Notes: a model not told the origin generated them from the letters alone. A stretch of DNA of 64,000 nucleotides from Nitrospina sp052156635 (GCF_052156635.1 NZ_JBQKUO010000002.1:62001-126000), one strand, 5' to 3'; counted from the stretch's first letter, positions 52,360 through 61,654 are shown. Numbers and translations: made by a program.

Positions 52360-53273
52360 AGTTTCAGCAGGCTTTTGCGCCGGAGCAGGTAATAACGGAG
52401 CGCCTGTTCGAGCGGCGTCGCAGTGTCCAGAAACTGGTAATCGATTCCTAGGGATGGGCAGTTGGTCTGGAAATGGCCGATGAAATCCTGCACGGCGGCC
52501 TGGTATTGTTCGCGCACGTCTGCCGGATCCAGGCCGACAGGAAGGTCGTCCTCCAGCGATTCGAACATGATGTCGCCGTCGAAAGGCAGGTGGATTTCAT
52601 CTGGATGCAGAACCTGGAACAGTAAAACTTCCAGTCCGCGCGAGCACAGGAACTTCAGGGTTTTCAGGACATCGTCGTCGCGAACCAGCAGGTCGGAGAC
52701 CACTATGATCATACCGCGGCCCGGCAGCCGTTCTATGATGTCGCCCACCACCTGGCTGATGTGCGTTTCCCCCTGAAACTCGCAACCCGCCAGCGCATGC
52801 AGGATGTGCTGGAAATGCGACGGTTTGGATCGCGGCGGGATGTGGTTGGTCACCGACCGGTTGAACGTGAGCAGTCCCACCGCATCGAACTGCTTGAGCA
52901 GCAGGTACGAAAACGCCGCCACCAGCGTGCGCACGTACTGCGCCTTGGGCATGGCGTCCTGTTTTTTGAGCGGCGAGGCGTAGCCCATCGATCCGCTGGT
53001 ATCCAACAGGATGGTGCATTTGAGGTTGGTGGACTGCTCGAACTGCTTGACGTGGTACTTGTCCGTTTTGCCGACCACCTTCCAATCGATATGCCGGATG
53101 TCGTCGCCCGGGGTGTATGCCTTGTATTCCGCGAACTCGACGCTGGATCCCTTGTGGGGACTGCGGTGCTGCCCGGAAAGCAAACCCTCCACCAGCGTCA
53201 TGGCGCGCAGGCTGAGTGATGAAATTTCCGAAAGGGTTTCCGGGCGATACAGGGTTGAAGGGTCTTCGGCCAT
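52356..53273 (-). CDS. DUF58 protein with VWA-like fold
   Basis: A 305-residue soluble protein. The DUF58 motif GSSVEFAEYKAYTPGDDIRH-IDWKVVGKTDKYHVKQFE occurs near residues 42-80, and the MIDAS-like LLDTSGSMGY near residue 92. DUF58 proteins normally partner a MoxR AAA+ ATPase encoded next to them. Here none is adjacent: upstream is a 302-bp gap and a divergent LRR gene. The stop overlaps the BatA-like gene (ATGA). Confidence 0.88.
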   Translation of the reverse strand: MAEDPSTLYRPETLSEISSLSLRAMTLVEGLLSGQHRSPHKGSSVEFAEYKAYTPGDDIRHIDWKVVGKTDKYHVKQFEQSTNLKCTILLDTSGSMGYASPLKKQDAMPKAQYVRTLVAAFSYLLLKQFDAVGLLTFNRSVTNHIPPRSKPSHFQHILHALAGCEFQGETHISQVVGDIIERLPGRGMIIVVSDLLVRDDDVLKTLKFLCSRGLEVLLFQVLHPDEIHLPFDGDIMFESLEDDLPVGLDPADVREQYQAAVQDFIGHFQTNCPSLGIDYQFLDTATPLEQALRYYLLRRKSLLKL

Positions 53274-53430
53274 GAATGGACTCTCAGGCGGTATCAGGAG
53301 GTATATAGATACATCTTGTTTCCTATCATCTCACAGTTTCCGGATTGCGGAAATACCCCGCACGCCTTTCGGACGGAAGAAAGGCAACCGGATTTCCCTT
53401 TAATATTGTTCTTACGTGTACAGGGGTCGG

Positions 53431-53458
53431 TTGACAAAATACCAAGGGGGTCTACAAT
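53431..53458 (+). promoter_or_regulatory. Promoter of the LRR gene
   Basis: A perfect TTGACA (53431-53436) and TACAAT (53453-53458) are 16 bases apart. Transcription would start near 53465, leaving a leader of about 110 nt. The remainder of 53274-53575 shows no gene. Confidence 0.7.
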
Positions 53459-53575
53459 TGAAACCAAGTCCAAACGATTTCAGCCGCTTTGGGCGCATCC
53501 GGAAAAATCCGACCGGACCCCGGAACTTGAGTTAATATCGGGGTTCCAAAATTAACCTGAGATGTTTATACTGAA

Positions 53576-54148
53576 ATGACGAGACCGTTCAACGATCAAC
53601 CCGTTGAAGTGCTGATTGAAAAAAATTTGAGTGCCGACGGCACCTCGCTTGACCTTCATGTGAAATACATTGGAGACGAGGGAGTCAAAACGCTGGCACA
53701 GGACCAGCGATTGAAAAACCTGAAGCAACTGAATCTGGAGAGGAATGAACTCACCGTCGAAGGGATTCGCGCGCTGGCGGAGTCGCCCGTTCTCACGCAG
53801 TTGACCTGGCTTCACCTGGAGCGCAACGATTTGGATGACCAGTCCGTCCAGCTTCTCGCGGGGTCGGCAAATTTTTCGCACCTGAAACAGTTGAATTTGT
53901 GGAAGAACAAGGTGGGACCGGAAGGAGCCAAAGCCATTGCCGAGTCCCTCCATTTGTCCGGGCTGGAGGTGCTGGACCTGGCCCAGAACCGAATCGGCGA
54001 TGAGGGGGCACGCGCCCTCGCCGCGTCGATGACGCTGACGGACCTCAAGTACCTCGATCTGTTCGGCAACGGCCTGACGGAGGAGGGCCAGACGGCCATC
54101 AAACAATCGGAGACGTTCGCCAAAGTCAAAGATCTGATCCTGGCTTGA
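53576..54148 (+). CDS. Leucine-rich-repeat protein (ribonuclease-inhibitor type)
   Basis: A 190-residue soluble protein made almost wholly of LRRs. Five consecutive units begin at residues 49, 76, 103, 130 and 157 (LKQLNLERN, LTWLHLERN, LKQLNLWKN, LEVLDLAQN, LKYLDLFGN), each exactly 27 residues, and a degenerate unit precedes them at 22-48. Pattern LxxLxLxxNxLxxEGxxAL is that of RNase-inhibitor-like LRRs, which serve as protein-binding surfaces. No signal peptide is present. It has its own promoter and is followed 22 bp later by a small membrane protein gene. Confidence 0.88.
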   Translation: MTRPFNDQPVEVLIEKNLSADGTSLDLHVKYIGDEGVKTLAQDQRLKNLKQLNLERNELTVEGIRALAESPVLTQLTWLHLERNDLDDQSVQLLAGSANFSHLKQLNLWKNKVGPEGAKAIAESLHLSGLEVLDLAQNRIGDEGARALAASMTLTDLKYLDLFGNGLTEEGQTAIKQSETFAKVKDLILA

Positions 54149-54170
54149 AACTCTCCGCAGGAGGGGACAA

Positions 54171-54617
54171 ATGCTTACCTGCCAAAGTGTATCAGCTCGT
54201 GGATGGTGTTCAGGTTGGATGGGAGCAATTTTGCTGGGTATGGTGATTTTGGGGGGCGCGGTTCTACAGCCCGTCCCGGCACTTTCAGCCAACGTCTATG
54301 AGGAAGTGGCCCAGCGGGATTCGGACATGGAAGTGACCGATGCGTCCAAAGAGGCGCAGGAAAAACTGGATGGGGCCACAAGCGGTATCACTGGCGTATT
54401 TCAGGACATCAAAAATTTCTTCGTGGATACCTGGACGGGTTTCGACAACTGGATGAAAGCCCTGTTCGGGTTCGATCGTGGCGAAGGCTCGGAGGCCTTC
54501 TTTGGCACCATCATTTATGCCTTCCTGATTTTGGTTTTTCTGTTTGTCGGCAAGTTCATCTACAATATTTTTTCCGGCCTGTTCAAGTACCGGGGTGGCC
54601 GTTCGGGGGAGCGTTGA
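54171..54617 (+). CDS. Exported or membrane protein of unknown function
   Basis: A 148-residue protein. A signal peptide or anchor (about residues 14-39, ending PVPALSA) is followed by an acidic helical segment (DSDMEVTDASKEAQEKLDG), an aromatic stretch (FFVDTWTGFDNWMKALFGF) and a membrane helix (about 113-133) with a basic tail. I recognise no family. It follows the LRR gene by 22 bp with a GGAGGGG ribosome site and is likely co-transcribed with it. Confidence 0.7.
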   Translation: MLTCQSVSARGWCSGWMGAILLGMVILGGAVLQPVPALSANVYEEVAQRDSDMEVTDASKEAQEKLDGATSGITGVFQDIKNFFVDTWTGFDNWMKALFGFDRGEGSEAFFGTIIYAFLILVFLFVGKFIYNIFSGLFKYRGGRSGER

Positions 54618-54650
54618 TGCCCCATTTGGACCTGCCCGTACATGCCGAGG

Positions 54651-57299
54651 TCAGGGCCTGGCCGGCCTCCAGCCGCCCTCACTGAGACGCACCGCGCGAT
54701 CCCCTGATTTTTTAAGAAACGCTCGCACCCGCCTCATGGCACTTTCGTAATTCTTTTCTGAAAATTGAGTGTGTCCCGGCCCCTGGTATCGCCGTGAAAA
54801 AACGGACAGCCTCTGCGCCGTGCGCAGCCGGAATTGGCTTTCGTAAAACACCGCCTCTCTCTCCGTCACCCCCGTGATGGGTGGCGCCTTCCCCACCCGC
54901 GCCAGGAGTAAATTGAGAAACGATTCGTCCGTTTCGCGTTTGAGCGGCGGCACCAGCACCGCATCGGAATGTTCCAGCATGCGGTTGTCGTCGGTGACCG
55001 CAGGCGCTTTCTTCCAGATTGGATTCAACGCATCGTTCCCCGAGATGTAGAAATCCATGAAGTCGATGAAACTGTAGAGACCGATGTCCTCTGCCAGGGA
55101 TTTCAGGCTCTGGTTTTGGCTCACGGCATCGAAACGCCTTTTATCGAGCTTCAAGGGGTGCTCCGTCCCGACCAGCAGGACGATTCGGGTGAGAAAACTG
55201 TTCCAAACGGAGACGTGCGGGAATTCGGCTTGGAAAGTGTTCAATATGGCCCGGGCGTCCTCAGGTGTCACCAGGTGCAGGGGCAGCCACTGCATCATGA
55301 TGCCGCCGCGTTTCAGGCGGGCTCGCGCCTCAGCGTAAAATTCCCTCGAATACAGGTTGTTCACTCCTGCCTGCACCGGCGACATGGGCTCAAGGGTAAT
55401 GACGTCGTACCGGCGATCGGTCCAGCGGATGAAGCGGCGCGCATCCTGAATGTGAATGTCCACATTGGGTTTGTCGAGGACGTGGTGGTTCCAGCGCTCA
55501 AACCAGTGCGCCATGCCGAGTACGTTTCGGTCGATCTCCACTCCGTCCACGCTCACCCCGGGAAACGCCGCCACGGTACCCAGGGTGTTTCCCGTGCCGA
55601 AGCACATGACCAGCGCATCTTTCGGGTCGGGATGCAACAGCATGGGAACCAGTCCCATCGCCTGCATGTAAGCACTGCCGCCAAGGGAGTCGGACGCGGT
55701 GGCGGTACTGAATCCATCCACGTACAACGTGCGTCCGCCGCTTCGCGTATCCTCCACCACACTCAACGTGGAGAAGTCGCCTTCCTCGTAGTCGAGGAGT
55801 TTCAGTTTGCCGGATGGGGTGTCGATTTCAATGCGCGCCAGGTTGCCCTCACCCGGTGTGTGGGTGGAGGCCATTGGAGGAGACACGGCCCAGACGGCTC
55901 CCAGCAGAAATGCGGCGGTGGCGTAACCCGTGACAAAGCGTTTCAGCGTTTTCCCGCTGTGCCACGTCCACGCGGTGACGGCCAGGAAGAGCAGACCCCC
56001 GAACAGGGCGAACAACGACCCCCGGATGCCGAGCAGGGGCACGAAAAGGAACGGCGTCAACACCGTACCGGCAATTGCACCCACGGTGTTCACCGCGTAG
56101 CTGTTGCCCAGCGTGCGCTCGACCGTGCCGAACAGGTTGAAGTGAATGTGCCCGGCAAGTGGAAAGATCATGCCGAAGCCGAAAGTCGGCAGGATCATCA
56201 GGCCAAAGGCAACGAGTGACCGCATCCACAGGGTGCGGACAGCGGTGGCGTCCACGTCGTAAAACAGCCTGTCCAGTTCCTGCGTCCATACGGTGATGAA
56301 GTCCAATGCCGGTATGGCCAAAAGGCCCAGCGCGGCGACGGCGATCTCAACGGAAATGAATTTTGTGACCCAGTTTCCAGTGCCGAGTATTTTTTCGGCG
56401 ACGAGACTGCCAAGACCGATTCCGAACAGGAACGTTGCCAGGATGATGGCGAAGGAGTAAAGAGAGTGGCCGAGCGGAAACAAGAGCACGCGCGTCCATA
56501 AAATTTCGCTCGACAGCGCCACCATGCCGGAAAAGAAAAACAGAAAGAGCAGCAGCCACGCGAGACCGCGGTTGGGAGGAGATTCGGTTTTTGATTTCGC
56601 CGATCCGGATTGTTTCTGCAAGGACGGGGTGTGCTGTTTCCGGTCGGGGGTTTCATCCGCCCGCCACAACCAGCACACGGCGAATATCAAAAGGTTCAGC
56701 GCCACGGCCGAGTACAGGGTGCCCTCGATTCCCAGAAAGCGGGTGCCGCCGAATTGCGTGTACAGCACGCCGCCCATGGCGCCCAGCGTATTGATGCCGT
56801 AGAGCACCGAAAGGTCGGTGAATATCCGGTCCTGCCGGTCCCCGATGCGCCAACGCCCGATCACCGGCAGCGTCGCGCCCATCATGAACGTTGCGGGCAG
56901 CATCAGCAGGGTGCAAAGCACAAACTCCCAGAAATGGAGGAGCGTGTCCGATCCCAGTGAGAGGGCCAGCAACAGCGGATAACCCACCTCGACGAGGTGC
57001 AACAGGAACGGAAACCCCAGGGCGTAGAGGCCGATGGTTCCTTCCAGTACGCCGTAAAGGCGCACCAGCCGGACGGGTTTGTCGGTGAAACGCTGAAGTA
57101 TGCGTGCACCGCCCCATGCACCCATTGCAAGCCCCGCCATGAACGCGCACAGCACCGCGCTGATGGCGTACAGCGTGCCACCAATGAGAAGCGTGATCTG
57201 CTTGATCCAGAGCAGTTCGTAGGTCAGGCTGGTCCAGCCGGACAAAAACAGGCAGCCGAAAAGGATCGCGCCCCGGGATCGAATAGGATTCCAACGCAT
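54651..57299 (-). CDS. Multi-pass membrane protein fused to a spermidine-synthase-like domain
   Basis: An 882-residue protein. Residues 1-560 contain about 14 membrane helices (FLSGWTSLTYELLWIKQ is the usual opening of this fusion type). Residues 600-800 form a spermidine-synthase-like Rossmann domain with VMCFGTGNTLGTVAAF, the acidic VDGVEIDRNV and the catalytic-region DARRFIRWTDRRYDVI and EPMSP. The true putrescine aminopropyltransferase sites are not evident, so the transferred group is unknown. I use the ATG at 57299, because a promoter with a start near 57321 lies between it and the upstream 86 open codons. Confidence 0.85.
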   Translation of the reverse strand: MRWNPIRSRGAILFGCLFLSGWTSLTYELLWIKQITLLIGGTLYAISAVLCAFMAGLAMGAWGGARILQRFTDKPVRLVRLYGVLEGTIGLYALGFPFLLHLVEVGYPLLLALSLGSDTLLHFWEFVLCTLLMLPATFMMGATLPVIGRWRIGDRQDRIFTDLSVLYGINTLGAMGGVLYTQFGGTRFLGIEGTLYSAVALNLLIFAVCWLWRADETPDRKQHTPSLQKQSGSAKSKTESPPNRGLAWLLLFLFFFSGMVALSSEILWTRVLLFPLGHSLYSFAIILATFLFGIGLGSLVAEKILGTGNWVTKFISVEIAVAALGLLAIPALDFITVWTQELDRLFYDVDATAVRTLWMRSLVAFGLMILPTFGFGMIFPLAGHIHFNLFGTVERTLGNSYAVNTVGAIAGTVLTPFLFVPLLGIRGSLFALFGGLLFLAVTAWTWHSGKTLKRFVTGYATAAFLLGAVWAVSPPMASTHTPGEGNLARIEIDTPSGKLKLLDYEEGDFSTLSVVEDTRSGGRTLYVDGFSTATASDSLGGSAYMQAMGLVPMLLHPDPKDALVMCFGTGNTLGTVAAFPGVSVDGVEIDRNVLGMAHWFERWNHHVLDKPNVDIHIQDARRFIRWTDRRYDVITLEPMSPVQAGVNNLYSREFYAEARARLKRGGIMMQWLPLHLVTPEDARAILNTFQAEFPHVSVWNSFLTRIVLLVGTEHPLKLDKRRFDAVSQNQSLKSLAEDIGLYSFIDFMDFYISGNDALNPIWKKAPAVTDDNRMLEHSDAVLVPPLKRETDESFLNLLLARVGKAPPITGVTEREAVFYESQFRLRTAQRLSVFSRRYQGPGHTQFSEKNYESAMRRVRAFLKKSGDRAVRLSEGGWRPARP

Positions 57300-57327
57300 T
57301 GAAAGGATTGCCCCAAAGTAGGCAGTG

Positions 57328-57356
57328 ATTCTCACATAATCGTTGAAGGGAGTCAA
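57328..57356 (-). promoter_or_regulatory. Promoter of the membrane/spermidine-synthase fusion gene
   Basis: On the minus strand TTGACT (57351-57356) and GAGAAT (57328-57333) are 17 bases apart, with a predicted start near 57321. The rest of 57357-57616 holds no gene that I can support. Confidence 0.5.
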
Positions 57357-57616
57357 GGCCGACAGCCTCACCCGGGGCAGGGCAGGAGGGCAGCGTCCCC
57401 CGTTCGGGGCTTTATTCTTGCCACCGCGCATCCGGTCTGGTAAAAACGAACGTCCCTCCTCACGGACCGGGAATCCAATCTGGCCCGGCACCTTTTGGCG
57501 GCTTCTTGCCTGCCTCGTCCCGGAGTGATACCCTTTTTCACAATCAGACATTTCCACCGCCTGGTGGGCCGATTCCGGTCGGTTTAACTTTTTTGAATTT
57601 GTAAGGAAGAATACGG

Positions 57617-58669
57617 ATGTGGGTTTCTTTGTTTAAGAAATGGACCGTGCCTGCGGTTTTGGTGTGGATGGTTGCAGCCCTGCCCGCAATGGCGCAGCCA
57701 AAATATTTTAAAGGCGATGTCACCGGCGACATGAACCTGCCGGATGTGGTGGCCCGGGTGAATGGCGTGGACCTGGAGTCCAAGTACATCCGGTTCGAGC
57801 TCAACCGCATGCTGAAGGACCGGGAAGAGGCGGTGCCGCTGGACCAGCGTGAACGCCTGGCGCTCGATATTCTTGACCGGGAGATCAACCGCGAATTGAT
57901 CTACAAGGAAGGCGGAAAATCGGGGTACACCGTTGATTCCGAACTGGTGTCGGAACAGTTCAGCAAGTTGAAGGAAAACTACGAATCGGAAGAGGCTTTC
58001 CAAAAAGCGCTTGAGGCCCGTGGACTGACTGAAGCGGACATCAAGAAATCGATCGAAGTCGATCTCACCGCCAACAGCCTTCTGCGTGATCAGGTGAAAG
58101 GCAAGATCGTCATCACCGATCAGCAGGTGGAACATTTTTACGAGCAGAGGAAAAACGTGTTCCAGCGGCCGGAGGCGTACCGCGCCCAGCATATTTTTGT
58201 GCCGCTCATTCCCGTGGATGTCATTGAGGCAACCCCCATTGAGCAGTTGAAGGCGGACAGGGAAAAATACATTGCCGAGGCACGCAAAAAAATTGAAACG
58301 GTTTACGAGAAGGTGAAGGCAGGTGCAGATTTTTCGGAGCTCGCACGCGCGCATTCGGAAGATGTGGGCAGTGCCGATAAGGGCGGTGACCTGGATTTCA
58401 TATACAAGGGCGTGTTCGACCCGGAAATCGACGAAGCGGTCTCCAGGCTCAAAATTGGAGAGGTGAGCGGCATCGTCAAAAGCAAGTACGGATTTCATAT
58501 TCTCAAACTCAATGAAACCAAACCCGCAGAAAATGTGCCGCTGGAGGAGGTCAGGTCCTCCATCCAGAATTACCTGTTCACCAGCGAGGCGGAAAAAGTG
58601 ATCGCGCGCTACATCGACAGCCTGCGTAAAAAAGCCGACATCCAGGTTTTCTACCAGCCCGCGGGGTGA
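57617..58669 (+). CDS. Periplasmic peptidyl-prolyl isomerase/chaperone (SurA/PpiC type)
   Basis: A 350-residue exported protein with a signal peptide (about residues 1-26, ending AMAQ). A SurA-like helical N-terminal domain (VARVNGVDLESKYIRFEL) is followed by a parvulin domain (about 190-310) with RAQHIFVPLIP, FSELARAHSEDVGSADKGGDL and the terminal SKYGFHILKLNETKPA. Proteins of this kind help fold outer-membrane and periplasmic proteins. AAGGAAG precedes the ATG. It is followed by DUF3386 in the same direction but with a separate promoter. Confidence 0.92.
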   Translation: MWVSLFKKWTVPAVLVWMVAALPAMAQPKYFKGDVTGDMNLPDVVARVNGVDLESKYIRFELNRMLKDREEAVPLDQRERLALDILDREINRELIYKEGGKSGYTVDSELVSEQFSKLKENYESEEAFQKALEARGLTEADIKKSIEVDLTANSLLRDQVKGKIVITDQQVEHFYEQRKNVFQRPEAYRAQHIFVPLIPVDVIEATPIEQLKADREKYIAEARKKIETVYEKVKAGADFSELARAHSEDVGSADKGGDLDFIYKGVFDPEIDEAVSRLKIGEVSGIVKSKYGFHILKLNETKPAENVPLEEVRSSIQNYLFTSEAEKVIARYIDSLRKKADIQVFYQPAG

Positions 58670-58700
58670 GGAATAGCCCTTCTACGGGTCGGAAAGCCTG

Positions 58701-58709
58701 TGCTAGAAT
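58701..58709 (+). promoter_or_regulatory. Extended -10 promoter of the DUF3386 gene
   Basis: TGC directly precedes TAGAAT (58704-58709), an extended -10 arrangement; no clear -35 is seen. The implied leader is about 110 nt. Confidence 0.4.
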
Positions 58710-58827
58710 GTGGGCTTCTTGACAGGTAAATCTGGAATCGGCGCGGGGCAGATCCGCCAACGCCCTGCGGTCTACATAACGATCACCCAAACATTTCAAA
58801 CCCTCTGGCAATTCAAGGAGTAACATC

Positions 58828-59505
58828 ATGGCCACCTACACCAAACCGGAAGACGTTCAATCCACCGTGGAGGACGATCCGCAGGCGCGTAAGGCGCTGG
58901 AAGAGGTGTTTTCGAACACCGCCCGCTGGGATGCGGGTTTCAAGGGCTTCACCGCAGATGTGACGGTCAACATCAACGGCAAGGAAGAGAAGGGCACCGT
59001 CACCGTGAAAGGCCCGAAGGAAATCGAGCTCAGCCTCACAGACGAGAGCATGAAGGAATTCGCCTCGGAAAACCTGGCGTCCATCGCCATGCACCGCGGA
59101 CCGCGCTCGTTCGATCAGTCTGACGGCAAGTACAAGCTGACCTTTGGCGACGACGGCACGCATCCCATGGGCCGCGCCGTGGTCATGGGCGGAGACGGCA
59201 TGAGTTCGTTCTACCGCATCAAGGAAGGCCGTATCCGGCAGATCAACCGCAAAACGCCGCACGTTGTGTTTTCGATCAACATCGAAGACAGTGTTAAGAA
59301 CGAGGAAGACAAGTTCCTGACCCGCAACTACACGGTTTACTATTTCAATCCGAAGGACAACTCGATCAAGAACGTCGAGAGTTACACCGACGACTACACC
59401 CGTGTCGGCAATTACGACCTGCCGCAACGGCGCCGGGTGATCGACGTGCAGAACAGCGAGGTGGTGGTCAGCACCATGACCCTGGAAAACCACAAGACGC
59501 TGTAA
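58828..59505 (+). CDS. DUF3386-family protein
   Basis: A 225-residue soluble protein. The segment ARWDAGFKGFTADVTVNING near residue 32, AMHRGPRSFDQ near 90 and NYTVYYFNPKDNSIKNVES near 168 match my recollection of DUF3386, an uncharacterised family best known from cyanobacteria. The content is rich in beta-strand patterns with no cysteines and no signal peptide. AAGGAG lies seven bases before the ATG, and a strong terminator follows, so it is a single-gene unit with good expression signals. Function unknown. Confidence 0.78.
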   Translation: MATYTKPEDVQSTVEDDPQARKALEEVFSNTARWDAGFKGFTADVTVNINGKEEKGTVTVKGPKEIELSLTDESMKEFASENLASIAMHRGPRSFDQSDGKYKLTFGDDGTHPMGRAVVMGGDGMSSFYRIKEGRIRQINRKTPHVVFSINIEDSVKNEEDKFLTRNYTVYYFNPKDNSIKNVESYTDDYTRVGNYDLPQRRRVIDVQNSEVVVSTMTLENHKTL

Positions 59506-59524
59506 TCGTTTTTTACCGAAACGT

Positions 59525-59563
59525 AAAAACCCGGTGGGGGATGTCCCCGCCGGGTTTTTTTTT
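59525..59563 (+). terminator. Strong intrinsic terminator of the DUF3386 gene
   Basis: AAACCCGG and CCGGGTTT pair, with an inner GGGG/CCCC extension, followed by nine T. It also faces the convergent nucleotidyltransferase gene, which ends at 59586. Confidence 0.92.
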
Positions 59564-59585
59564 ATGGTTTAAGGGCTTTGGGGGG

Positions 59586-60590
59586 TCAGGCCTTTGCCGC
59601 CAGCACGGCGTCTTCGCACCGTGTGCCCGCAGGCACGGTGACTCCATCGCCCAGGACCGACCGGGTCACCTGCGCATCCGCCTCCAGTGTGACGCCCTGC
59701 CAGCAGATCGTGTTGTTCACGGTCACGTTTTCCCCGATCACACAGCCGTCGCCCAATACCGTGTACGGACCCAGCCGCGCGCTTGCGGCGATGGTGCAGT
59801 CGTTACCGATGTGCACCGGCGGGATGATCGTGGCGCGGCCGGGATCGGCGGACGCCTCCGGCAGTCGCCAGCGTGCCGTTCCGTCCAGAAGGTCGCGGTG
59901 GACGCGGTGGTAGCTGGCCGGCTGGCCGATATCGATCCAGTAGTCCTCGTGAATGTAGCCATATACCGGCAGGCCCTCTTCGATCATCTGCGGAAACACG
60001 TCGGTGGTGGTGCCGGAGAACACGCCCTCCGCCATGTAATCGAAGACCCGCGGGCCCATGATCTGGATGCCGGTGAAAGTGTAGCGGTGATCCGTTTCCG
60101 GCGTGCTTTTGGATGGCACGCCGGGCATGTGCACGATGCGTCCGCCGTCGTCGATTTGGATGGGGTCGCAGGTTTCCGGCGAGTCGCCTTCCTTGAGCAC
60201 CAGCGTCAGTACCGCTTTTTTTTCTTCATGGAACGCCCGCACGCGCGTGAGGTCGATGTCGGCGAACACATCAGAGTTCATCACCAGAAACGGCGCACCG
60301 TCCAGGAACTTCTGTGCTTTCTTGATACCCCCGGCGGTGCCGAGGATGGCTTCCTCTTTCGACCAGTTGATGTGCACGCCGAAGCCGCCACCCTCGCGGA
60401 AATACGCGGTCACTTGGTCCGGCAGGTGGTGCAGGTTGATGGTCAGGTCGTTGATGCCCTGACCGCGCAGGAGTTCGAGGGTGTGTTCCAGCATGGGTCG
60501 GTTCATCACCGGAACCATGGGTTTCGGGGTATGGAGGGTGAGCGGTCTCAGCCGCGTGCCGAAGCCCGCCGCCAGGATCATCGCCTTCAT
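59586..60590 (-). CDS. Sugar-phosphate nucleotidyltransferase with left-handed beta-helix tail
   Basis: A 334-residue protein. The N-terminal NTP-transferase domain has AAGFGTRLRPLTLHTPKP and the metal aspartate in VMNSDVFADID; the C-terminal 90 residues have hexapeptide-like repeats (IGNDCTIAASARLGPYTVLG). This is the mannose-1-phosphate guanylyltransferase/NDP-glucose pyrophosphorylase group, making activated sugars for envelope polymers. The nucleotide and sugar cannot be fixed by eye. The ATG at 60590 overlaps the mtnA stop by 4 bp. The frame stays open far into mtnA, but that part is an antiparallel-frame artefact. Confidence 0.87.
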   Translation of the reverse strand: MKAMILAAGFGTRLRPLTLHTPKPMVPVMNRPMLEHTLELLRGQGINDLTINLHHLPDQVTAYFREGGGFGVHINWSKEEAILGTAGGIKKAQKFLDGAPFLVMNSDVFADIDLTRVRAFHEEKKAVLTLVLKEGDSPETCDPIQIDDGGRIVHMPGVPSKSTPETDHRYTFTGIQIMGPRVFDYMAEGVFSGTTTDVFPQMIEEGLPVYGYIHEDYWIDIGQPASYHRVHRDLLDGTARWRLPEASADPGRATIIPPVHIGNDCTIAASARLGPYTVLGDGCVIGENVTVNNTICWQGVTLEADAQVTRSVLGDGVTVPAGTRCEDAVLAAKA

Positions 60591-61627
60591 GATGGCCCGG
60601 CTAGCGCCTTCAGCGATTCGGTGTACGGGGGACGCGCGATGCCGCGTTCGGTGATGATGGCGGTGACGAACTCGTTCGGCGTCACGTCGAACGCCGGGTG
60701 CGAGGCGTCCACGCCTTCCGGTGCGATGCGTTGCTTGTTCAGCGTCACCACTTCCTCCGCACTGCGTTCCTCGATGGGGATGGCGTCGCCGGAAGCCAGC
60801 GTGAGATCGAGCGTCGAGACCGGTGCGGCGACGTAGAACGGGATGCCGTGCTGGCGCGCCATCACCGCCACCATGTAGGTGCCGATCTTGTTGGCGACGT
60901 CGCCGTTGGCGGCAATGCGGTCGGCCCCCACCACCACCACGTCGATCTCTTTCTTTTTCATGAAATGTCCGCACATGTTGTCGGTGATGAGTTTGACCGG
61001 GATGTTGTCTTCCTTGAGTTCCCACGCCGTCAGCCGCGCGCCCTGCAGGAATGGCCTCGTTTCGTTGGCGAGCACGCGCACGTTCTTGCCCGCGTTCACC
61101 GCCGCGCGCACCACGCCGAGTGCGGTGCCGAATCCCGCCGTGGCCAGCGCTCCGGCGTTGCAGTGGGTGAGGATGGTGCTGTTGTCCTCGATGAGCGACT
61201 GGCCGAAGCCGCCCATCTTTTCGTTGGTGGCGATGTCTTCGTGGTAGACCGCCATTGCTTCCTGCTTGAGCCGTTGCTTGAGGTCGGAGACGGACAGGTG
61301 GCTGTGTGCTTTGGTCACTGTCAGCATGCGGTCGATAGCCCATTTCAGGTTCACCGCCGTCGGTCGCGCCTGTCCAAGCCGTTCGCATTTTTGTTCCAGT
61401 TGAGCGAGAAACGCGTTGAAATCGGCGGCATCGGTGACGTTGGCACCGAGGCTGATGCCCATGGCCGCGGCCACGCCGATGGCCGGTGCACCACGGATGA
61501 TCATGCCGCGGATGGCCTCGCCGACGTCTTCTATCGTTTTGCAGTCCACAAAAACGGTTTCAGCGGGCAGTCGGGTCTGGTCGATCATCCTGACCACCCC
61601 GTCGAGATATTCAATTGTTTTGACCAT
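60587..61627 (-). CDS. mtnA: Methylthioribose-1-phosphate isomerase
   Basis: MtnA converts methylthioribose-1-phosphate to methylthioribulose-1-phosphate in methionine salvage. The 346-residue protein has IIRGAPAIGVAAAMG near residue 45, the catalytic cysteine region in ILTHCNAGALATAG, and VGADRIAANGDVANKIGT with the catalytic aspartate. The length fits MtnA rather than eIF2B subunits. It is 27 bp after the DUF167 gene and coupled to the nucleotidyltransferase. Confidence 0.94.
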   Translation of the reverse strand: MVKTIEYLDGVVRMIDQTRLPAETVFVDCKTIEDVGEAIRGMIIRGAPAIGVAAAMGISLGANVTDAADFNAFLAQLEQKCERLGQARPTAVNLKWAIDRMLTVTKAHSHLSVSDLKQRLKQEAMAVYHEDIATNEKMGGFGQSLIEDNSTILTHCNAGALATAGFGTALGVVRAAVNAGKNVRVLANETRPFLQGARLTAWELKEDNIPVKLITDNMCGHFMKKKEIDVVVVGADRIAANGDVANKIGTYMVAVMARQHGIPFYVAAPVSTLDLTLASGDAIPIEERSAEEVVTLNKQRIAPEGVDASHPAFDVTPNEFVTAIITERGIARPPYTESLKALAGPS

Positions 61628-61654
61628 GTTGAAAACCAGTATGAGTGAATGAAA

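Noticed and set aside
57300..57557. 86-codon N-terminal extension of the membrane/spermidine-synthase fusion
   Set aside because: Basic, low-complexity sequence containing a promoter; the normal first helix starts right after the ATG at 57299.
60591..61388. Upstream extension of the nucleotidyltransferase frame by about 266 codons
   Set aside because: The extension overlaps mtnA in another frame and is Arg/Gly/His-rich; the true NTP-transferase N-terminus begins at the ATG at 60590.
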